This document shows, one piece after another, positions 1 through 7,393 of a DNA stretch of 9,528 nt. A program made the position numbers and the translations under genes. The notes beneath the pieces were generated by a model. It searched no databases. It saw only the letters and a program-made list of their open reading frames with translations, and had not been told where the DNA came from. Position 1 is the first letter of the stretch. Every line of letters begins with the position of its first letter. This stretch comes from Flavobacteriales bacterium UBA1112 (GTDB lineage: Bacteria; Bacteroidota; Bacteroidia; Flavobacteriales_D; Sanyastnellaceae): assembly GCA_002313415.1 (NCBI GenBank), contig DCBH01000028.1, positions 914 through 10,441 on the forward strand. Direction: 5' to 3'.

Positions 1-404
1 AAGTCCACATTGGAAAGGACAGCATGTTCAATACGCCATCTGTATTTTCCGTTTACACCACGATGCTCACTTTACGTTGGCTTAAGGCCCGTGGGGGTGT
101 CCCAGCAATTCAAAGAGAAAACGAAGCCAAATCTGCCCTTCTCTACGCTGAAATCGACCGCAATGCTCTTTTCTCAGGCCACGCCCGGGTAGACAGCCGA
201 TCCCACATGAATGTGACTTTTCGATTAAACGACAACCATCACGCAGAATCCTTTGACCAACTGTGGAACGCTGCGAACATTAGCGGTCTCAAAGGCCACA
301 GAAGTGTCGGTGGTTACCGTGCCTCCATGTACAATGCCCTTCCACTAAGCAGCGTCCAGGTGCTTGTGGATGTAATGAGTGAATTTGAACGCACCCACGG
401 CTAA
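1..404 (+). CDS. serC: Phosphoserine aminotransferase, 3' part (SerC)
   Basis: This is the C-terminal 133 residues or so of SerC; the gene begins before the window and the reading frame is open from position 3. SerC is a PLP-dependent fold-type I aminotransferase that converts 3-phosphohydroxypyruvate and glutamate to O-phosphoserine and 2-oxoglutarate in cytoplasmic serine synthesis. The visible part starts VHIGKDSMFNTPSVFSVY, typical of the family's C-terminal small domain, and ends with GHRSVGGYRASMYNALP, the most conserved C-terminal SerC signature. The His-Arg pair there is known in the family to contact the substrate phosphate. The PLP lysine lies upstream of the window. The product is normally about 355-360 residues, so over a third is present. 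It is 32 bp upstream of serA, the preceding step of the same pathway, and no terminator-like hairpin separates them, so they are probably co-transcribed. Confidence 0.96.
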   Translation, partial: VHIGKDSMFNTPSVFSVYTTMLTLRWLKARGGVPAIQRENEAKSALLYAEIDRNALFSGHARVDSRSHMNVTFRLNDNHHAESFDQLWNAANISGLKGHRSVGGYRASMYNALPLSSVQVLVDVMSEFERTHG

Positions 405-436
405 TTTTTCCGGACAATCTTCCTTTCCCTTTTACC

Positions 437-1387
437 ATGAACATACTTGCCAACGATGGCATAAGCCCATCCGGTGAACAAGCACTTCGAGACGCAGGTC
501 ACAACCTGTACACAGACTTCGTCGAAGCAGACCAACTTGAAAAATTCATTCAAGACCAAGCCATAGACGGAATCCTCGTGCGGTCCGCCACGAAAGTGCG
601 GCAGCCCCTCATTGACGCATGCCCTAGCCTCAAATTCATTGGCCGAGGGGGTGTTGGGATGGACAACATTGATGTGGAATACGCTCGAAATCAAGGCCTA
701 ACCGTATTCAACACACCCGCATCCTCCTCGCAAAGTGTCGCCGAATTGGTCATGGGCCACCTTTTCAGCTTGGCACGTCACCACTACGACAGCAACCGTC
801 AAATGCCCTCACGCGGCGCCAAAGAATTCAAGAATTTGAAAAAAGCATTTGGCAAAGGGGCGGAATTGCGTGGAAAAACGCTAGGGATTGTTGGGTTTGG
901 GCGCATCGGCCGTTCGCTCGCCTCGTACGCTTTGGGCTGTGGGATGAATGTAATGGCGCACGACCCTTTCGTTTCTGACGGCACAGTAGAGTTGACCGTG
1001 GGAGGCCAAACCATCTCTGTCGATTGTCCTCGACTTGATTTGAACGAGCTGCTCAAGAATTCCGACATGGTGAGTGTTCATGTCCCAGCTCAATCAGATG
1101 GAAGCGCTGTGATTGGCGACAAGGAAATTGCAACCATGAAAAGGGGTGCTTTCTTGGTCAATGCAGCTCGAGGGGGATCTGTTGATGAAGATGCCTTGAT
1201 GAGCGCATTGGATTCCGGACATTTGGCTGGAGCCGGGCTCGACGTTTTTGTTGGGGAGCCTGCACCACGCGCAGATGTTTTGGCACACAACAAAATCGCG
1301 CTCACACCGCACATTGGTGCTGCTACTTTAGAAGCTCAAGACAGAATTGGTCTTGAGCTTGCTGCGCAAATCGCCGCTTTGACATGA
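437..1387 (+). CDS. serA: D-3-phosphoglycerate dehydrogenase, short form without ACT domain (SerA)
   Basis: SerA, a 316-residue NAD-dependent 2-hydroxyacid dehydrogenase, catalyses the first step of serine synthesis, oxidising 3-phosphoglycerate to 3-phosphohydroxypyruvate in the cytoplasm. Residues 1-100 and the C-terminal end form the substrate-binding domain. A central Rossmann domain carries GFGRIG at 153-158. The catalytic triad is visible as Arg245 (NAARGG), Glu274 (FVGEP) and His292 (PHIGAAT). IGRGGVGMDNID at 68-79 is a typical substrate-loop signature. The protein ends soon after the His292 helix, so it lacks the C-terminal ACT domain that mediates serine feedback in longer SerA forms; short forms like this are common in Bacteroidota. 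The start is the first ATG in frame. There is no Shine-Dalgarno sequence, usual for this phylum. The stop overlaps the next start as ATGA. Other 2-hydroxyacid dehydrogenases look similar, but adjacency to serC makes SerA the best call. Confidence 0.95.
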   Translation: MNILANDGISPSGEQALRDAGHNLYTDFVEADQLEKFIQDQAIDGILVRSATKVRQPLIDACPSLKFIGRGGVGMDNIDVEYARNQGLTVFNTPASSSQSVAELVMGHLFSLARHHYDSNRQMPSRGAKEFKNLKKAFGKGAELRGKTLGIVGFGRIGRSLASYALGCGMNVMAHDPFVSDGTVELTVGGQTISVDCPRLDLNELLKNSDMVSVHVPAQSDGSAVIGDKEIATMKRGAFLVNAARGGSVDEDALMSALDSGHLAGAGLDVFVGEPAPRADVLAHNKIALTPHIGAATLEAQDRIGLELAAQIAALT

Positions 1388-2625
1388 CCTTGACACGCAA
1401 CCTCTTGCAGCCTTTTGCAGCGGTGACTCCACCACGGCACATGGCGCATTTGGTGGCGTCCCGTTCCTACTTGAGTTACAGCCCCGCGGAGCTTCAAGAC
1501 AAATTGAGGTACAATCCTTACTCGTACATCCAAGTCATCAACCCCGATGTATCTCGTGCTGTAAAAACCCCACGAGGCTCGGTTGCTTTTTTTGATGAGG
1601 TGAAGCTTGGCTATCAAGCCTTCAAATCCCAGGGATGGCTTGAAGAAGCTCCAGAAGCCGAGTGGTACCTATATCGCCAGTCGACCCCGTCTCATTCGTG
1701 CACTGGCATGGTATGCACTCTTGATCTTGGATTGTGTGGCCAAGGTGGACTAAAAACGCACGAGCAAACCTTGAAAGCCAGAGAGAACCTGTTTGCCTCT
1801 TTCCTTGAGCGGACTGGATTTCACGCAGAGCCCATCCTGTGTGCGCGGACTGACGATGATCCCTCTTCTCAAGATACTGACCACTTGTTCAAAGAAATTT
1901 TAACCACAACGCCTCATACAGATTTCACTACTACAGACGGCATTCGGCACGAAATATGGCGGATTTCTGCTGCGAGCGACTTGGGCTCACGTCTGACCAA
2001 AACATGTGGTAAGTGTGAAACTTTGTATCTGGCCGATGGTCATCACCGTCTCGCCTCTTCGCAACATCTGGCGGAAACACATCCTGAATTGCCAGGTACA
2101 GGGCAAATCTTGGCCTATGTCGTCCCTGAAAAAGACCTTGTCAACCTCGGGTTTCAAAAGGAAATCACGGGAGTCAACCTGACCGTCACAGAATTCGAAT
2201 CTGCGCTTCACAACATGCCCCAATGTCAGATGAGTTCGCTGAATTCTGAGCACTACGAACCTTCGAAACCTGGTAACCTTGTGGTTCACTTCCAGGAAAA
2301 GTCATGGAAAATCACCCGAAGTACCGAGAGCAAAGAGGTGACCGACGCCGACTTTATCGACGTGCATTTGCTCAAGGAGATCCTCGGCATTCAAGACGCG
2401 CGGAACGACATACGTCTCGAACACTTGCCCGAAACAGCTAGGCCCAACCAAGGCTGGAATAGCCGAGCAAAAGCTCACCCTGACCGCGTGCTCATCGTCA
2501 TGCATCCCATCCCCTTTGGACAAGTCCGTCAGGTTGCCGACCAAAACCGCACCCTGCCCCCGAAAAGCACTTGGATTGAACCCAAAATCCGAAGTGCCCT
2601 GTTCATTTATGAATTTGAGTCATGA
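1384..2625 (+). CDS. DUF1015 family protein (serine-operon associated)
   Basis: A 413-residue cytoplasmic protein with no signal peptide or membrane segment, assigned to DUF1015 (COG4198) from several family hallmarks. These are NPYSYIQVINPD at 44-55, GGLKTHEQT near 121-129, YLADGHHRLASS at 215-226, and a C-terminal LPPKSTWIEPKIRSAL at 391-406. The biochemical function of the family is not established to my knowledge. The gene overlaps serA by 4 nt and yggS by 4 nt, implying translational coupling, and DUF1015 genes commonly sit beside serA/serC in Bacteroidota. The DGHHR motif (218-222) recalls the active-site motif of the ParB/Srx-like fold, which includes free-serine kinases of the SerK/SbnI type. 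A role in serine or phosphoserine metabolism is therefore an attractive inference, but it is unproven. The length is normal for the family and I see no frameshift. Confidence 0.9.
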   Translation: MTLTRNLLQPFAAVTPPRHMAHLVASRSYLSYSPAELQDKLRYNPYSYIQVINPDVSRAVKTPRGSVAFFDEVKLGYQAFKSQGWLEEAPEAEWYLYRQSTPSHSCTGMVCTLDLGLCGQGGLKTHEQTLKARENLFASFLERTGFHAEPILCARTDDDPSSQDTDHLFKEILTTTPHTDFTTTDGIRHEIWRISAASDLGSRLTKTCGKCETLYLADGHHRLASSQHLAETHPELPGTGQILAYVVPEKDLVNLGFQKEITGVNLTVTEFESALHNMPQCQMSSLNSEHYEPSKPGNLVVHFQEKSWKITRSTESKEVTDADFIDVHLLKEILGIQDARNDIRLEHLPETARPNQGWNSRAKAHPDRVLIVMHPIPFGQVRQVADQNRTLPPKSTWIEPKIRSALFIYEFES

Positions 2626-3344
2626 TGAGTGCGCCATCACTGACCCAACGACTGAAAAGCTTGAAAAACCAGCTTGCCGAAGCCGCCTCAAAAGGCGGGA
2701 GTGAGGTTACACTGGTGGCCGTCAGCAAAACCAAACCCGATGCCGATCTGATGGAGGCTTATCATTCAGGACATCGGGACTTTGGAGAAAATCGGGTCCA
2801 GGAACTCGTTGGCAAAGCGAGTCGCCTGCCCACAGACATTCGCTGGCACATGATCGGCCACATCCAGACAAACAAGATCAAAGACTTTCTTCCATTCGTG
2901 CATCTCGTTCACGGAGTCGATCGATTAAAAGTTCTTCAGGTTCTGCAAAAGGAAGCTGCCAAAATTGAACGACAAATCGACATTTTGCTTCAAGTCCACA
3001 TTGCCAAGGAATCCACAAAATTCGGATTTGCTCCTGAAGAATTGCACCACTTGGCGGATTCAAAAAAATGGGAAGACTACCCCAATCTTCGGCCCCTGGG
3101 ATTGATGGGGATGGCGACCCTGACAGATGATCAAGATCAAATTAGACGAGAATTTGAATCACTTTCATCGCTCCACACGCAGGTTGGATTGGAACTCGGA
3201 AAAGTCGCAAAAGCGAGGGGAAGTTCTTGGGGTATTTTGAGCATGGGAATGAGTGGAGACTGGCCTGTCGCGGTAGAAAATGGAAGCACAATGGTGCGCG
3301 TGGGCAGCTCGATATTTGGGCATCGAAACAGACCGGCACCATGA
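2622..3344 (+). CDS. yggS: YggS/PLPBP-family pyridoxal-phosphate homeostasis protein
   Basis: A 240-residue single-domain PLP-binding protein of the YggS/PLPBP (PROSC) family, which folds as an alanine-racemase-like TIM barrel but has no known catalytic activity. Family members buffer PLP and affect amino-acid and vitamin B6 homeostasis. The PLP-binding lysine is Lys36 in VAVSKTKP. Other signatures are FGENRVQE at 54-61, WHMIGHIQTNK at 75-85, LGLMGMAT at 159-166, SMGMSGDW at 207-214 (the phosphate-binding loop) and RVGSSIFG at 226-233. Two in-frame ATGs (2622 and 2625) compete as start: ATG 2622 overlaps the DUF1015 stop by 4 nt and the one at 2625 by a single base, so the true N terminus may be one residue shorter. 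Its stop overlaps the next start as ATGA. Placement in an operon with the PLP enzyme SerC fits a PLP-supply role. Confidence 0.95.
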   Translation: MMSAPSLTQRLKSLKNQLAEAASKGGSEVTLVAVSKTKPDADLMEAYHSGHRDFGENRVQELVGKASRLPTDIRWHMIGHIQTNKIKDFLPFVHLVHGVDRLKVLQVLQKEAAKIERQIDILLQVHIAKESTKFGFAPEELHHLADSKKWEDYPNLRPLGLMGMATLTDDQDQIRREFESLSSLHTQVGLELGKVAKARGSSWGILSMGMSGDWPVAVENGSTMVRVGSSIFGHRNRPAP

Positions 3345-3649
3345 ATTGGATAAGCATGCGTCAGCAGTATGAACGCTGGTTCCAAGGCTGGTTAATCTTG
3401 GCACCGGTGGTGGGATTTGCAAGTACAACTTTGGTCAAAAATCAACTCTACCGGGTATGGAAAGTGACCCACGGATTAACCGACGGAGCTTCGGCGGAAC
3501 GTGCTCGTGAATTGGGACTCAATCCACCGGAATGGTCAGGAGCAGTTTGGTATGGAGTGGCATCAATGGCCGTTTTCACCGTGTTTTACGTCATGGCGGC
3601 AAGAACATGGTCTAGATATACCACAGAAGAATTGACCACGAATGAATGA
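3341..3649 (+). CDS. Small two-helix membrane protein, unknown function
   Basis: I do not recognise this 102-residue protein. It has two probable transmembrane helices, roughly residues 14-32 (GWLILAPVVGFASTTLV and flanks) and 67-87 (GAVWYGVASMAVFTVFYVM). The polar stretch between them (33-66) contains KNQLYRVWKVTHGLTDGAS and an ELGLNPPEW segment. The tail is short and acidic, ending EELTTNE. The aromatic-rich N terminus (RQQYERWFQGW) suggests an interfacial helix at the membrane. The open frame continues upstream to 3227, but that part lies inside yggS; ATG 3341 overlaps the yggS stop as ATGA, matching the coupling seen at the two preceding junctions, so I chose it. ATG 3356 is a possible alternative. 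It is probably an inner-membrane protein translated with the serine/PLP operon. No catalytic motif is visible. Confidence 0.75.
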   Translation: MNWISMRQQYERWFQGWLILAPVVGFASTTLVKNQLYRVWKVTHGLTDGASAERARELGLNPPEWSGAVWYGVASMAVFTVFYVMAARTWSRYTTEELTTNE

Positions 3650-3692
3650 CATCCGCATTGACCGTTACCTCGACATCCTACCTTCCAACTTT

Positions 3693-3708
3693 CGTGATGC
3701 CGATCACG
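3693..3708. promoter_or_regulatory. Operator-like inverted repeat before the propeller gene
   Basis: CGTGAT and ATCACG form perfect 6-bp arms around a 4-nt centre, 20 bp before ATG 3729. If translation starts at 3729 this lies in a 79-bp spacer after the membrane-protein gene and could be an operator or short hairpin. Just upstream, TTG at 3658-3660 followed 18 nt later by TACCTTCC at 3679-3686 is an imperfect match to the Bacteroidota promoter pattern (TTG, then TAnnTTTG). Arms this short can arise by chance, and the site would be coding if translation starts at 3642. Confidence 0.25.
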
Positions 3709-3728
3709 TTTCGCAATCATTTCATTTC

Positions 3729-4853
3729 ATGTCCATGCTTCCGTTTCTCATCCGATGGTCCTTGTTGACCTGCACAGCTTTTTTGACAGGCCACGCTCTC
3801 GCCCAGACCCTTTCCTCCATTGAGGCTGCCGAGTACGAACCCAACAGCAATCGATGGTTGGTAAGCAATGGGAGTAGCATTTTAGTCACCGATGACGAAG
3901 GTGTCACTTGGAGCACTTTTGGAAACGGTGGAGCCACGCATGGCATGGAAGTGTTGGGGACCACACTTTTTGCAATTCAAAGCAATGTCATCCATGCGTA
4001 TGACGTGGTGACTGGCAACGAACTGGGCTCGTTGTCACCTCCAGGTGCTGGCTTTTTGAATGGCATGGGCAGCGAAAGCAGCACCCAAGGAGACCTTCTG
4101 GTGGTCAGTGATTTTAGTTTAGGGCGTTTGCTCAAAGTCGATGTCAGTGACCCTTCGAACATGACCGTTACGACTCTCGTATCCAATACAGGGACAACCC
4201 CCAATGGGGTGACCATCAAAAATGGAATCGCCACCGTGGTCAATTGGTACGGCAATGCCGACATCCTTCAAGTTGACATCGCGACAGGTGCTGTCACGAC
4301 GTTGATTGATGGCACAGGCCTGAGCAATTGTGACGGCGTGGACTGGGCCAATGAATCGCTCGTTGTCAGTTCATGGAATCCTCAGCGCATCACGAGATTC
4401 TCACCCGATCCAACGACAGAAGGCGAGTGGCTTTCAGAAACTCTCGTTCAAGGAAATTCGATCAGCAACCCAGCCGACCTCAGCGTCAATTCGGCTGAAG
4501 ACCGTTTTGCGGTTGCATGCAGCGGAAACAACACCGTCTATTTCGGAAATCTTGAAAATACCGCCGAGATACGCCTTGTGAACATTCCACAAGCAGGAGC
4601 AATCATGGATTCCGAGGGCTTGGTCCTCCAATCCTCCACGCCAGGTGTTTGGATGGTCCGGGGGCTTGACTTGACAGGTCGCATTTTGGGGACGAGCGAC
4701 CGTTCCATCCAGTCAACAGGACGAGTGACATGGACCTGGGACACACTCGGCAAGTGGGCTGGACAGGCAACGCTGCTGGAAATCATATTCAAGCCCACCA
4801 ATGCCACGTATTCAACATGGCGGACCACATTCAAACGCGGGACAATGCGATGA
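3729..4853 (+). CDS. Secreted beta-propeller-like protein with probable T9SS C-terminal signal
   Basis: A secreted protein of 374 residues from this start (403 from ATG 3642). I chose ATG 3729 because it gives a compact signal peptide: MLPFLIR basic N-region, SLLTCTAFLTG hydrophobic core and a HALA/QT cleavage site. Starting at 3642 would put 29 polar residues before it, although that ATG overlaps the upstream stop by 8 nt and cannot be excluded. The mature part consists of repeating beta-strand units such as RWLVSNGSSILVTDDEG, GDLLVVSDFSLGRLLKVDV, PNGVTIKNGIATVVNW and ESLVVSSWNPQRITRFS, resembling NHL/SMP-30-type propellers that often sit on cell surfaces. The tail, from about 110 nt before the last third of the final 200 nt to the stop, reads GLDLTGRILG, then DTLGKWAG, LLEI and STWRTTFKR, which resembles a T9SS type A sorting domain. 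Substrate or ligand is unknown. It ends 18 bp from the convergent priA stop, with no obvious terminator hairpin between. Confidence 0.75.
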   Translation: MSMLPFLIRWSLLTCTAFLTGHALAQTLSSIEAAEYEPNSNRWLVSNGSSILVTDDEGVTWSTFGNGGATHGMEVLGTTLFAIQSNVIHAYDVVTGNELGSLSPPGAGFLNGMGSESSTQGDLLVVSDFSLGRLLKVDVSDPSNMTVTTLVSNTGTTPNGVTIKNGIATVVNWYGNADILQVDIATGAVTTLIDGTGLSNCDGVDWANESLVVSSWNPQRITRFSPDPTTEGEWLSETLVQGNSISNPADLSVNSAEDRFAVACSGNNTVYFGNLENTAEIRLVNIPQAGAIMDSEGLVLQSSTPGVWMVRGLDLTGRILGTSDRSIQSTGRVTWTWDTLGKWAGQATLLEIIFKPTNATYSTWRTTFKRGTMR

Positions 4854-4871
4854 ATTGTTCCTCATCCAGAT

Positions 4872-7331
4872 TCAGGAGGGATCCACGTCAACTTTGACAC
4901 GAAGGCGTTTCCAACGAGAATCAGCACTGAACTCTTCGAGATCCGCCTTCAAAAAGGGACGGTACTGCGAAGGCGGCAGCTCTCGCTCAAACTTCAAGGT
5001 GATTTGACGAATGTGTTGGTCGTTGATGCGCGACAGGGCAGGCGTATCCGGACCCAACACTCGCTCTCCAAATCGTTGTTGTAAGCGAGCCGCAAGAACA
5101 CCAGCACCTGCTTCTACGCGTCGAACATCCCCGTGTTTCAGTGTCAATCGGACCATGCGCACGAAGGGAGGATATGCATAGGTTTGACGTTCAACAAGCT
5201 CGCGACGGACCAAGGCTTTGTAATCATGATCCACGACGTGGTGAAGCAACCAATGATCCGCACTGAAGGACTGTATGATGACTTTCCCCCTACCCCCCTC
5301 TCCAGATCTTCCAGCGCGCCCTGCCACCTGCGTTAGCATTTGATATGCCCGTTCAAACGAACGAAAATCAGGATAAGTGAGCATCCGATCAGCCGAAATC
5401 ACACCCACCAAGCCCACGTGAGCAAAATCGAGACCTTTGCTGACCATTTGCGTACCTACGAGGATGTCGTACTCGAGGTTGGCGAAGGCATCTAACATCT
5501 TCGCGTGAGCCGTCTTCTTCCGGGTGGAATCCAAATCCATTCTCGCTACCCTTGCAGTGGGAAACAAATCTGCAAGCTCCTCCTCAATTCTCTCTGTCCC
5601 CAAACCTTGAGCCTTCAGAGCAGTGCTGCCACAGGATATACATTGACTCGGCGCTGGACGCTCGTGATATCCGCAGTGGTGGCAATGAAGCCCTCCCAAT
5701 GTTTTGTGCACCACTAGAGGAATGTCACATCGTTCGCAAAGAGCGGCGTGTCCACATTGTGAACATTGAAAAGCAGGAGCATAACCACGTCTGTTCTGGA
5801 ACAGAATAATCTGCCTCCCTTCGTTCAGCGTTGCTTCCATCTCGTCGCGCAGCATTTTACTGAATCCCCCGCGCATGCTTCTTTGCTTGTGTTCTTTTCG
5901 CAAATCAGCCAGAAAAATCTCTGGAAGCATGGCACCTCCGAAGCGCTCTGTCAACTGGACAACTTGAATTTGTCCCTGATCTCCAAGCCACTGCGTCTGC
6001 ACTGCGGGAGTGGCCGAGCCCAGCACAAGAGGGATGTGCTGCTTCGCCGCCATCCACAAAGCAACATCTCTCGCGTGATATCTCGGAGCGGGATCGTTTT
6101 GCTTGAAACTCGACTCATGTTCCTCATCGACTACAACCAACCCCAACTTTGGCAAGGGCAAGAGAACTGCAGAACGTGCGCCTACGACAAGTTGACCACC
6201 CTTTGGATGAAGCACCGTCATCCATGTCTCTGTGCGCTCTCGGTCCGAAAACCGGCTGTGGTAAACGTGCACTACGTCTCCAAAAAACCGGCGCAAGCGC
6301 TCGATAAGCTGAGTTGTCAGCGCGATCTCAGGCACCAAAAACAAGACTTGTTGGCCCGCCGAAAGCACTTCGGCGATCAAATGCGTGTAAATCTCTGTCT
6401 TGCCCGAACCAGTCACACCATGCAACAGAACGGGCTTTTTAGATACGAGCCCTGCATGTACAGCGTTGTAGGCCTTGGCTTGTTCCTCAGAGAGCACGGG
6501 CATCTTTGCAGTGCCCGGCTTATTCGGTCTTGCTGGCTCACGCTCCTCGACAACCAAAATGTTTCGTTCTACCCACTTTTGAACTGTGGACGCATCCGTA
6601 CGACTGCGCTTTTGAGCTTGCACCTTGGGCAGTTCGTTTTCATCTATGACGATGAGCAACAAACGCTCCATCGCCACAGCCTTCACTGCAGCCCAAGTGA
6701 GGGCCGCTGAAAGCTCTTCCTCTGTCACGCCATCTGCGATTCGCACCCAGCTGATGCGCTTGGGTTTGATGCGCTCTTTCAATTCCTCCTTTGCCAGTGC
6801 CAAACCGCGCTGAAGCAATGTTCGAATTGCGCGCTGGGGATGCTTGATGCCCAACAATTCAGCACAATCTCGAATTCCCATGTCCTCGCGCACATGCAAC
6901 GCATCCAGCAACATCATCGCTTGGTCATCCAAACCAGATTCCGACGTGTCTGCCGCGTCGGGATGCAAAACAATACGCGTGGTGCTCTCGAGCTTCATGC
7001 CAGACGGCAACGCAGCCCCAACCATCTCCCCAAGAGAGCACATGTAATGGGTCGCCATCCAAGCAAACATGTCTCTCTGGAGATGGGTCAATACTGGTGC
7101 GTCGTCAACAATCGCTTCGACTTCTTTGGCCACGTATCCCACAGGTGGGGTGTGGTGCACATCCCAAATGACCCCCGTCGATTTTTTGTGTCCCAACGGG
7201 ACCACCACCCGTATTCCCACCACAGGGTCTTCGTCATGAGACAAAAACCATTTGTATGTCAAGGTTTTAGGCAATGCCAAAGGCAATACCACCTCGACAA
7301 AGGTTGGGGATGTGGGCGAACTTGTGGACAC
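4872..7331 (-). CDS. priA: Primosomal protein N', replication-restart helicase (PriA)
   Basis: PriA is a 3'-5' superfamily 2 DNA helicase that recognises stalled forks and D-loops and starts primosome reassembly; its usual partners are RecA-made recombination intermediates and the replicative helicase. Numbered from GTG 7331 (819 residues), the N-terminal DNA-binding domain begins TFVEVVLPLALPKTLTY. Walker A is GVTGSGKT at 305-312, and the Walker B/DEAH-type box is VVVDEEH, ending at 405. Eight zinc-binding cysteines occur as four CxxC pairs at 523/526, 532/535, 550/553 and 564/567. Helicase motifs GTQMVSKGLDF and QVAGRAGR follow near 626-675, and the end VDVDPS is typical. Start: an upstream ATG at 7415 adds 28 residues unlike PriA N termini and would overlap the divergent bcp start, so GTG 7331 is preferred though not proven. 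A near match to a -7 box, TAATTTTC, lies on this strand at 7345-7338. No frameshift is seen. Confidence 0.95.
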   Translation of the reverse strand: MSTSSPTSPTFVEVVLPLALPKTLTYKWFLSHDEDPVVGIRVVVPLGHKKSTGVIWDVHHTPPVGYVAKEVEAIVDDAPVLTHLQRDMFAWMATHYMCSLGEMVGAALPSGMKLESTTRIVLHPDAADTSESGLDDQAMMLLDALHVREDMGIRDCAELLGIKHPQRAIRTLLQRGLALAKEELKERIKPKRISWVRIADGVTEEELSAALTWAAVKAVAMERLLLIVIDENELPKVQAQKRSRTDASTVQKWVERNILVVEEREPARPNKPGTAKMPVLSEEQAKAYNAVHAGLVSKKPVLLHGVTGSGKTEIYTHLIAEVLSAGQQVLFLVPEIALTTQLIERLRRFFGDVVHVYHSRFSDRERTETWMTVLHPKGGQLVVGARSAVLLPLPKLGLVVVDEEHESSFKQNDPAPRYHARDVALWMAAKQHIPLVLGSATPAVQTQWLGDQGQIQVVQLTERFGGAMLPEIFLADLRKEHKQRSMRGGFSKMLRDEMEATLNEGRQIILFQNRRGYAPAFQCSQCGHAALCERCDIPLVVHKTLGGLHCHHCGYHERPAPSQCISCGSTALKAQGLGTERIEEELADLFPTARVARMDLDSTRKKTAHAKMLDAFANLEYDILVGTQMVSKGLDFAHVGLVGVISADRMLTYPDFRSFERAYQMLTQVAGRAGRSGEGGRGKVIIQSFSADHWLLHHVVDHDYKALVRRELVERQTYAYPPFVRMVRLTLKHGDVRRVEAGAGVLAARLQQRFGERVLGPDTPALSRINDQHIRQITLKFERELPPSQYRPFLKADLEEFSADSRWKRLRVKVDVDPS

Positions 7332-7393
7332 AGAGGGGAAAATTAGGACGCAGAGTTGGCAAACCTCGCAGGCATTCGCTTGTTCTTTGAGAT
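7332..7393. promoter_or_regulatory. Divergent priA/bcp spacer
   Basis: If priA starts at GTG 7331, these 62 bp should hold the promoters for both priA and bcp. On the minus strand TAATTTTC (7345-7338) matches the Bacteroidota -7 pattern TAnnTTTG in five of its six fixed positions. The nearest TTTG upstream of it (7363-7360) is only 14 nt away, shorter than the usual spacing. The box would put transcription start almost on the GTG, implying a near-leaderless message. I see no convincing bcp promoter or Shine-Dalgarno sequence on the plus strand. Confidence 0.3.

Noticed and set aside
405..436. Pyrimidine-rich spacer between serC and serA
   Set aside because: Examined for a terminator or promoter; it has no inverted repeat and no TAnnTTTG-type box, so nothing is called.
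3227..3340. Upstream extension of the small membrane protein from ATG 3227
   Set aside because: It lies wholly inside yggS in another frame; ATG 3341 at the yggS stop fits the operon pattern.
4741..5007. Possible frameshift at the 3' end of the propeller gene, with the tail continuing in another frame
   Set aside because: The annotated frame already gives a plausible sorting-domain ending (LLEI, then STWRTTFKR), and the other frames run into antisense priA without a better ending.
5766..6710. Long open frame (314 codons) on the + strand inside priA
   Set aside because: It is antisense to the conserved helicase core of priA, its translation has no recognisable domain, and long antisense frames are common opposite well-biased genes.
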